Program-made: the position numbers and the translations under genes
Part shown: in pieces, positions 7,048 through 11,179 of the stretch
Position numbering within the stretch: the stretch's first letter is position 1
Layout of the letters: each line of letters starts with the position of its first letter
Source: Ignavibacteriales bacterium
GTDB lineage: Bacteria > Bacteroidota > Ignavibacteria > T3Sed10-11
Length of the DNA: 11,179 nucleotides
Direction: 5' to 3'
NCBI GenBank assembly: GCA_003560935.1
Contig: PWJF01000504.1
Location: 1-11,179, forward strand
The notes under the pieces: generated by a model
Databases searched by the model: none
The model's input: the letters and a program-made list of their open reading frames with translations, nothing else
What the model was told of the DNA's origin: nothing

Positions 7048-7082
7048 TACCCTGGTAACACATATACCGGCGCTACAGGGTA
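7048..7082 (+). repeat. Second inverted repeat in the guaD leader
   Basis: TACCCTG (7048-7054) pairs with CAGGGTA (7076-7082). The 21-base interior contains a further GGTA...TACC complementarity (7054-7057 with 7065-7068) that overlaps the outer arm by one base. Together with the hairpin at 7010-7037 it makes a two-domain structured leader. It ends about 57 nt before the guaD start and does not itself cover the ribosome-binding site. Confidence 0.4.
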
Positions 7083-7130
7083 CTCACAATAGACAAATCT
7101 ATGTGTTATATAGTATCAATAATTAAATTC

Positions 7131-7135
7131 GAGGG
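7131..7135 (+). promoter_or_regulatory. Ribosome-binding site deciding the guaD start
   Basis: GAGGG lies four bases before the ATG at 7140. The in-frame ATG at 7101 has no such site, so 7140 is taken as the start; this also gives the usual family length. Confidence 0.65.
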
Positions 7136-7139
7136 CGCT

Positions 7140-7616
7140 ATGAATGCAAACGACGAAAGATATATGCGCATGGCTATTGAGAAAGCGAAAAAGGGAGTTG
7201 CATACGGACAAACACCGTTCGGCGCATGTATAGTCAAAGATGATGAAGTCATAGTATGTGAGCATAATGTTGTATGGAAAAATATGGATATCACCGCGCA
7301 TGCGGAAGTTCATGCAATACGTGAGGCATGTAAGAAACTCGGTACCGTGAATTTGTCGGAGTGCGTTATCTATTCAACATGCGAACCATGCCCGATGTGC
7401 TTCAGTGCGATACACTGGGCTAAAATATCAAAAATTGTGTATGGTACATCGATCAGCGATGCAGAGAATGTCGGGTTCAATGAGCTGCACATCTCGAACG
7501 ACACTATGAAGGAACTCGGCAATAGTCCTGTGGAAATCGTCGGTGATTTTCTCAAAAATGAAAGTCTGGAATTGTTTGAGACCTTTCATAAACTGGAGGA
7601 TAAAAAGGTCTATTGA
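7140..7616 (+). CDS. guaD: Guanine deaminase, cytidine-deaminase superfamily
   Basis: Cytoplasmic zinc enzyme that hydrolytically deaminates guanine to xanthine and ammonia. From ATG 7140 it is 158 aa, close to Bacillus GuaD (about 156). The catalytic motif TAHAEVHAIR (52-61) gives zinc ligand His54 and proton-shuttle Glu56; CEPCPMC (81-87) gives ligands Cys84 and Cys87. Features favouring GuaD over TadA or cytosine deaminase are the SDAENVGFNE segment (106-115) and the C-terminal LEDKKVY ending in Tyr, which aligns with the NKKEY tail that completes the active site in the domain-swapped GuaD dimer. Where Bacillus GuaD has Asp114, this protein appears to have Glu115, a substitution known in other bacterial guanine deaminases. 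The stop overlaps the next start (TGATG). With xanthine dehydrogenase downstream, guanine to xanthine to urate is the natural reading. Confidence 0.87.
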   Translation: MNANDERYMRMAIEKAKKGVAYGQTPFGACIVKDDEVIVCEHNVVWKNMDITAHAEVHAIREACKKLGTVNLSECVIYSTCEPCPMCFSAIHWAKISKIVYGTSISDAENVGFNELHISNDTMKELGNSPVEIVGDFLKNESLELFETFHKLEDKKVY

Positions 7617-8080
7617 TGGAAAAAATTTTTCAAAAAGAAAAACTCGATGTAATCGACCGGCACATAGCAGGTTGGATGGAGCGGTATGGATTTCTTATAC
7701 TAAGAATTTCCATAGCGATTGTTTTTATATGGTTCGGATTGCTGAAACCGCTGGGCATGAGTCCTGCGGAAGGATTGGTTCGGGGAACGGTATACTGGTT
7801 GAATCCTGACTTGTTTGTTCCCTTTCTTGGGTGGTGGGAGGTTGCTATCGGTGTTACACTGCTTTTCAGACCGCTTGTCAGGATCGCTATTCTTTTATTA
7901 TTCCTTCAAATACCGGGAACATTCCTTCCTCTGGTGTTACTTCCCGATGTCACGTTTACTCATTTCCCATACGGATTGACTACCGAGGGGCAATATATTA
8001 TTAAAAACCTTGTAATTATCGGTGCCGGGCTCGTTATCGGGGGAACTGTCCGCCGGGACGAGGGAAAAGAAAAGCTGTAA
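7616..8080 (+). CDS. DoxX-like four-helix membrane protein
   Basis: Small integral membrane protein of 154 aa with about four hydrophobic segments (residues 26-43, 69-84, 88-110, 128-143) and a charged, cytoplasmic-looking tail (RRDEGKEKL). The motifs RISIAIVFIWFGLLKP (30-45), the GWWEVAIGVTLLF segment (72-84) and IIKNLVIIGAGLVIGG (128-143) resemble the DoxX / YkgB-type (DUF417-like) families, whose members are linked to quinone or thiosulfate redox chemistry or have no known role. ATG 7616 overlaps the guaD stop (TGATG), with AAAGG (7604-7608) as ribosome-binding site, so translation is coupled to guaD. TTG 7613 is a possible alternative start. The gene lies between guaD and xdhA, suggesting but not showing a link to purine oxidation. 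Family assignment is by appearance only. Confidence 0.65.
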   Translation: MEKIFQKEKLDVIDRHIAGWMERYGFLILRISIAIVFIWFGLLKPLGMSPAEGLVRGTVYWLNPDLFVPFLGWWEVAIGVTLLFRPLVRIAILLLFLQIPGTFLPLVLLPDVTFTHFPYGLTTEGQYIIKNLVIIGAGLVIGGTVRRDEGKEKL

Positions 8081-8093
8081 GTCCTTGTATTAC

Positions 8094-8122
8094 TTGAAGA
8101 TTCCTCACAAAGTTTGTATACT
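8094..8122 (+). promoter_or_regulatory. Predicted promoter of xdhAB
   Basis: TTGAAG (8094-8099, four of six), spacer exactly 17 bp, TATACT (8117-8122, five of six). Initiation near 8129 would leave a leader of about 38 nt before the xdhA ATG. It lies in the 86-bp gap after the DoxX-like gene, so xdhAB can be transcribed independently of guaD. Confidence 0.6.
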
Positions 8123-8137
8123 TTCATTATACATAAC
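8112..8137. promoter_or_regulatory. Dyad overlapping the xdhA -10 box (candidate operator)
   Basis: TGTATA (8115-8120) is matched by TATACA (8128-8133) around seven bases. GTT (8112-8114) and AAC (8135-8137) extend it with one unmatched base. The dyad covers the predicted -10 and start point, the classic place for a repressor. No regulator gene is in the window. Confidence 0.4.
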
Positions 8138-8166
8138 TCGTTTTCCACTTTCAGGACAAACCGCTC

Positions 8167-9615
8167 ATGCAGTCCACTATATCATTCGTCCTTGACGATA
8201 GCATCGTAACTATTGATTTTGAAAAAGATTCAATATTACATCCCACCACAACAGTATTGAATTATCTCCGAAATCTGCCAACACATAAAGGTGTTAAGGA
8301 AGGATGTGCTGAAGGTGATTGCGGAGCGTGTTCGGTTGTGCTGGCTGACGTAGTTGATGACAGGATGCGGTATCGGGCGGTCGATTCATGTCTTGTTTTT
8401 CTACCGATGATCCATGGGAAACAACTCATCACCGTTGAAAACCTGAAGATGAATTCAGGAGAATTGCATCCGGTACAACAAGCGATGGTAGATACAGACG
8501 GCAGTCAATGCGGTTTTTGTACGCCGGGAATAATCATGGCAATGTTTGCTCTCTATAAAACATGGATAAATCCTACGAGAGCAGAAATCGACGATGCTCT
8601 TACCGGGAATCTCTGCCGCTGTACCGGCTACAGACCGATAATTGAAGCCGCTGCAAAAGCATGTGTGAAAAACGGTATGGATCATTTTACGGATAATGAA
8701 TCTCGGATTGTAGAACTTTTAAAATCTATCCCGAATGAATCGATCCAAATTAAAACCGCCAGACAACGGTATTACCGTCCGGCTTCGTTATCGACAGCAC
8801 TGGAGTTGAAATCAAAATTTCCCGATGCCGATGTGATTACCGGCGCTACCGATGCGGCGCTTCGCGTAACTAAAAAGCACGAACTTCTAAAAGAGGTGAT
8901 TGATCTTTCCGGTGTGACTGAGCTGAACTTCCTGAACGAAACAGAAGATTATATTACGGTCGGTGCCGGCATGTCGTTAAAGGATATGATGCCGCGTATT
9001 AAAGATAATTTTGGAGCATTGTACTCGATACTTGAAGTATTTGGCTCGCAGCAGATAAGAAACTTCGCAACGTTAAGCGGTAATCTGGGTACCGCGTCAC
9101 CTATCGGCGATACGCTGCCGGTATTGATCGCTTACAGCGCAGTAGTCGTTCTTGAGAGCAAACGAGGAAAGCGGGATATACCGGTCGAACGATTTATAAC
9201 CGGTTACCGTGAAACCGCGAAAGATGACGATGAGCTTATTACTGCCGTGATTATCCCGAAACCGTCTGCTGATGAAATTTTCAAATCGTATAAAATATCA
9301 AAGAGAAAAGATCTTGATATTTCAACTATAAGCAGCGGATTTAAGCTTGTTCTTGACGATACAAATATTGTTGGATCGATTGTTCTTGCATACGGTGGTA
9401 TGGCTGAACGTATTAGGAGAGCATCTGCCGTTGAGGAATATCTTATCGGGAAAGAGTGGTCAAGAAATACAATCGAAGAAGCGATGAAGTTTATCGACAG
9501 CGACTTTAATCCGATCTCCGACGTCCGCGGCGGAGCGAAGATGCGGAGAATAGCGGCGAAGAATTTGTTGCTTAAGTTTTGGTTTGATACGGCAGATCAG
9601 AAAATTGCCGTATAA
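8167..9615 (+). CDS. xdhA: Xanthine dehydrogenase, FeS/FAD subunit
   Basis: Electron-transfer subunit of xanthine dehydrogenase, passing electrons from the molybdenum centre via two [2Fe-2S] clusters to FAD and then NAD+. The plant-type cluster ligands are Cys47, Cys52, Cys55 (CAEGDCGAC) and Cys75. The second, all-helical cluster uses Cys115, Cys118 (CGFC), Cys150 and Cys152 (CRC in NLCRCTGYRPI). The FAD domain starts at about residue 195, with DVITGATDAAL (222-232), ITVGAG (263-268), and QQIRNFATLSGNLGTASPIGD (295-315). KISKRKDLDIS (376-386) is the usual end motif before the CO-dehydrogenase-type flavoprotein C-domain. The 482 aa length and fused FeS-FAD layout match the XdhA of Rhodobacter capsulatus (about 462) rather than three-subunit enzymes. 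A weak AGGA lies 10 bases before ATG. It is separated from xdhB by 100 bp that contain a large palindrome. Confidence 0.95.
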   Translation: MQSTISFVLDDSIVTIDFEKDSILHPTTTVLNYLRNLPTHKGVKEGCAEGDCGACSVVLADVVDDRMRYRAVDSCLVFLPMIHGKQLITVENLKMNSGELHPVQQAMVDTDGSQCGFCTPGIIMAMFALYKTWINPTRAEIDDALTGNLCRCTGYRPIIEAAAKACVKNGMDHFTDNESRIVELLKSIPNESIQIKTARQRYYRPASLSTALELKSKFPDADVITGATDAALRVTKKHELLKEVIDLSGVTELNFLNETEDYITVGAGMSLKDMMPRIKDNFGALYSILEVFGSQQIRNFATLSGNLGTASPIGDTLPVLIAYSAVVVLESKRGKRDIPVERFITGYRETAKDDDELITAVIIPKPSADEIFKSYKISKRKDLDISTISSGFKLVLDDTNIVGSIVLAYGGMAERIRRASAVEEYLIGKEWSRNTIEEAMKFIDSDFNPISDVRGGAKMRRIAAKNLLLKFWFDTADQKIAV

Positions 9616-9620
9616 AAAAA

Positions 9621-9690
9621 GTTAATGGTTATTTTTTAATGGTTAATTGGCGCGAACCACACCATTAACCAATAACCCTTAACGATTAAC
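9621..9690. repeat. 70-bp imperfect palindrome between xdhA and xdhB
   Basis: Folding the segment about its centre (between 9655 and 9656) pairs 22 of 30 positions per arm by direct count. The outer run GTTAAT (9621-9626) pairs with ATTAAC (9685-9690). A continuous inner eight-base run (9640-9647 with 9664-9671) follows. The arms are built from repeats of GGTTA / TTAATGGTTA. It starts five bases after the xdhA stop and ends 25 bases before the xdhB ATG. It may be an mRNA stem that tunes expression of the two subunits, or a copy of a dispersed intergenic palindrome; no second copy is in this window. Confidence 0.65.
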
Positions 9691-9715
9691 TTGTTAGTAT
9701 TTTACGGAATTATTT

Positions 9716-11179
9716 ATGAATAAATCAACACCACATGAAAGCGCACGGCTCCACGTCACCGGCGAAGCGGTATACATCGACGACATCACGGTGAACGATC
9801 AATTGCTTATCGGAAGGGTAGTGTATAGTCCGTTTGCCCGGGCAAGAATTAAGTCATTCGATCTGAGCGAGGCAATGAAGGTGACGGGCGTACATGCCGT
9901 TCTCTGTGCAAAGGATGTACCCGGTGTTAATCAAATGGGACCGGTGGTGAAGGATGAACCCTGTCTTGCCGACGGCGAAGTTATGTTTGTGGGTCAAGCA
10001 GTGTTTTTAATTGCTGCTGAAACGAATAATCAGTGCATAGAAGCAGAACGTTTGATAAAGGTGGAATATGAACCCCTTGAGCCCGTACTCGATATAGAGA
10101 CGGCTATAAAAAAGAATACCCTGCTTGGGCCGCCACGAACAATAGAAAGCGGAGATGTGGGGCAAGGATTGCGATCCGCACAACATGTTATAAAAGGCGA
10201 ACTCCATACCGGCGCGCAGGAACACTTGTATCTCGAATCGCAGGTGGCATTGTGTATTCCCGGCGAAGAGAATGAAATGCATATGTACAGTTCAACACAG
10301 CACCCGTCGGAAACGCAGGCGCTTGTTGCCGAAGTTCTAGGGGTGGGAAAGAACCAGGTTGTTGTCGAAGTACGTCGAATGGGGGGAGCGTTCGGCGGCA
10401 AAGAGACGCAGGCAAATCACACTGCCTGCTGGACAGCGTTGCTGTGTCGGGCAACCAATCGTCCGGTAAAGATCCGGTTGTTCCGCGACGACGATATGAT
10501 AATGACCGGGAAACGTCATCGTTTTTTGATAAAATATGAAGCCGGATTTGATAACGGCGGGAGGATTACAGCCGTGAAGTTCGAACTTAACAGTGATGGA
10601 GGAGCGGCTGTAGATCTTTCGTTTGCCATCATGCAGCGTGCAATGCTTCACACGGATAACGCGTATTTCATTCCGAACTTTAAAGTAACCGGTAACGTTT
10701 GGAAAACAAACCTCCCGCCCAATACCGCGATGCGAGGGTTCGGAGGACCGCAGGGAATGGCTGCGATTGAAACGGTTGTTGACCGGGTTGCACGCTATCT
10801 GAAAAAAGATACGGCGGATATCAGGTATGCGAATTTCTACGGTACCGATACGAATAATATTACACATTACGGAGAGGTTGTTGAGAACAACCGGTTGTAT
10901 ACGATATATGAACAATTGATGAAATCATCGGAGTATCGAAAACGCCGTGAGGATATAAATACGTTCAACGCATTGCATGAGTTTAAAAAGAAGGGTATCG
11001 CCATAACACCGGTGAAGTTCGGCATATCGTTTACTACAACGTTCCTGAATCAGGCGGGTGCGTTGGTGCATGTGTATCAGGACGGTACCATACTCGTCAA
11101 TCACGGCGGTACGGAGATGGGGCAGGGACTGCACACGAAAATACAAAACATCGCTGCCGTGGAATTCGGCGTGAGCGTC
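9716..11179 (+). CDS. xdhB: Xanthine dehydrogenase, molybdopterin subunit (3'-truncated by the window)
   Basis: Catalytic subunit carrying the molybdenum-pterin site, oxidising hypoxanthine/xanthine to urate. Exactly 488 codons are open to the window end; the full-length subunit is usually about 770, so the C-terminal part with the catalytic Glu (GEPPL region) is missing. Start ATG 9716 follows CGGA (9705-9708). The sequence tracks vertebrate and Rhodobacter XDH closely: STQ with Gln195, MGGAFGGKE with Glu230, MQRAMLH with Arg308, NTAMRGFGGPQG with Arg340 and Phe342, KFGISFT with Phe439 and Thr440, and HGGTEMGQGLHTK near the end. Spacings between Gln195, Glu230, Arg308 and Arg340/Phe342 equal those in the bovine enzyme as I remember it (767, 802, 880, 912/914). 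Since Glu802 and Arg880 orient purines in xanthine oxidoreductases, this supports a true purine hydroxylase rather than an aldehyde oxidase or CO dehydrogenase. Confidence 0.96.
   Translation, partial: MNKSTPHESARLHVTGEAVYIDDITVNDQLLIGRVVYSPFARARIKSFDLSEAMKVTGVHAVLCAKDVPGVNQMGPVVKDEPCLADGEVMFVGQAVFLIAAETNNQCIEAERLIKVEYEPLEPVLDIETAIKKNTLLGPPRTIESGDVGQGLRSAQHVIKGELHTGAQEHLYLESQVALCIPGEENEMHMYSSTQHPSETQALVAEVLGVGKNQVVVEVRRMGGAFGGKETQANHTACWTALLCRATNRPVKIRLFRDDDMIMTGKRHRFLIKYEAGFDNGGRITAVKFELNSDGGAAVDLSFAIMQRAMLHTDNAYFIPNFKVTGNVWKTNLPPNTAMRGFGGPQGMAAIETVVDRVARYLKKDTADIRYANFYGTDTNNITHYGEVVENNRLYTIYEQLMKSSEYRKRREDINTFNALHEFKKKGIAITPVKFGISFTTTFLNQAGALVHVYQDGTILVNHGGTEMGQGLHTKIQNIAAVEFGVSV

Larger units (their letters stand above)
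6799..7139. other. Intergenic regulatory region between TPR gene and guaD
   Basis: A 341-bp region with no credible gene. It carries a predicted minus-strand promoter for the TPR gene, a pair of stem-loops with a T-run (6896-6965), a predicted plus-strand promoter (6971-6999), and a leader with two inverted repeats in front of guaD. These are listed separately. Confidence 0.6.

Noticed and set aside
7101..7139. Earlier ATG (7101) as guaD start
   Set aside because: No ribosome-binding site and it adds 13 residues not expected in the family; ATG 7140 has GAGGG and gives the usual length.
6890..7139. Known purine riboswitch upstream of guaD
   Set aside because: I could not find the conserved three-way junction loops of the guanine/adenine class; only generic stem-loops are visible, so no riboswitch class is claimed.
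10337..10915. 192-codon open frame on the minus strand inside xdhB
   Set aside because: The plus strand encodes uninterrupted XDH with conserved active-site residues; the antisense frame resembles nothing and is explained by codon bias.
8167..11179. Carbon monoxide dehydrogenase or aldehyde oxidase
   Set aside because: The FeS-FAD fusion, the Glu230/Arg308 pair and the KFGISFT and RGFGGPQG segments fit xanthine dehydrogenase; CO dehydrogenase has three separate subunits and a different active-site loop.

Overview
The window is about 11.2 kb of moderate-GC bacterial DNA with ordinary housekeeping and catabolic genes. It has no mobile elements, phage genes, CRISPR arrays, tRNAs or rRNAs that I can see. 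Shine-Dalgarno-like sites precede several genes (AAGGAG, GAGGT, GAGGG), while alr, its upstream dehydrogenase gene and nhaC have weak or no visible ones. Gene content (M55 D-aminopeptidase, DapB-like amine dehydrogenase, NhaC antiporter, exported TPR protein, two-subunit xanthine dehydrogenase) would suit an anaerobic or facultative, amino-acid- and purine-using bacterium. It might belong to an uncultured FCB-type or neighbouring phylum, but this is a weak guess from protein flavour and not a demonstrated placement.

Layout. (1) Positions 1-1607, plus strand: the 3' three quarters of a DppA-type D-aminopeptidase gene, then an exported or membrane-anchored alpha/beta hydrolase, probably one transcript. 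(2) Positions 1638-3911, minus strand: alanine racemase (alr, TTG start) preceded by a dehydrogenase resembling 2,4-diaminopentanoate dehydrogenase. A good sigma70-type promoter for alr overlaps the end of the dehydrogenase gene. (3) Positions 4054-5469, plus: an NhaC-family antiporter, divergent from the dehydrogenase. (4) Positions 5473-6798, minus: an exported TPR protein whose stop codon lies three bases from that of nhaC. (5) Positions 6799-7139: a 341-bp intergenic region holding a divergent promoter pair and several stem-loops, including a structured leader in front of guaD. (6) Positions 7140-11179, plus: guanine deaminase (guaD), a translationally coupled DoxX-like membrane protein, then xanthine dehydrogenase FeS/FAD subunit (xdhA) and molybdopterin subunit (xdhB, cut by the window end). 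xdhA has its own promoter with an overlapping dyad, and a 70-bp imperfect palindrome separates xdhA from xdhB.

How the genes fit together. The right-hand block is a coherent purine-oxidation route: guanine to xanthine (GuaD), then xanthine to urate (XdhAB). The left-hand block has a D-amino-acid theme: DppA-type enzymes release D-alanine from D-Ala peptides and Alr interconverts D- and L-alanine. The dehydrogenase and NhaC transporter are of types found in amino-acid fermentation gene sets. The second link is inference from adjacency. I found no clearly novel multi-gene system. The least explained items are the structured guaD leader, the DoxX-like protein inside the purine operon, the xdhA-xdhB palindrome and the incomplete catalytic triad of the hydrolase.
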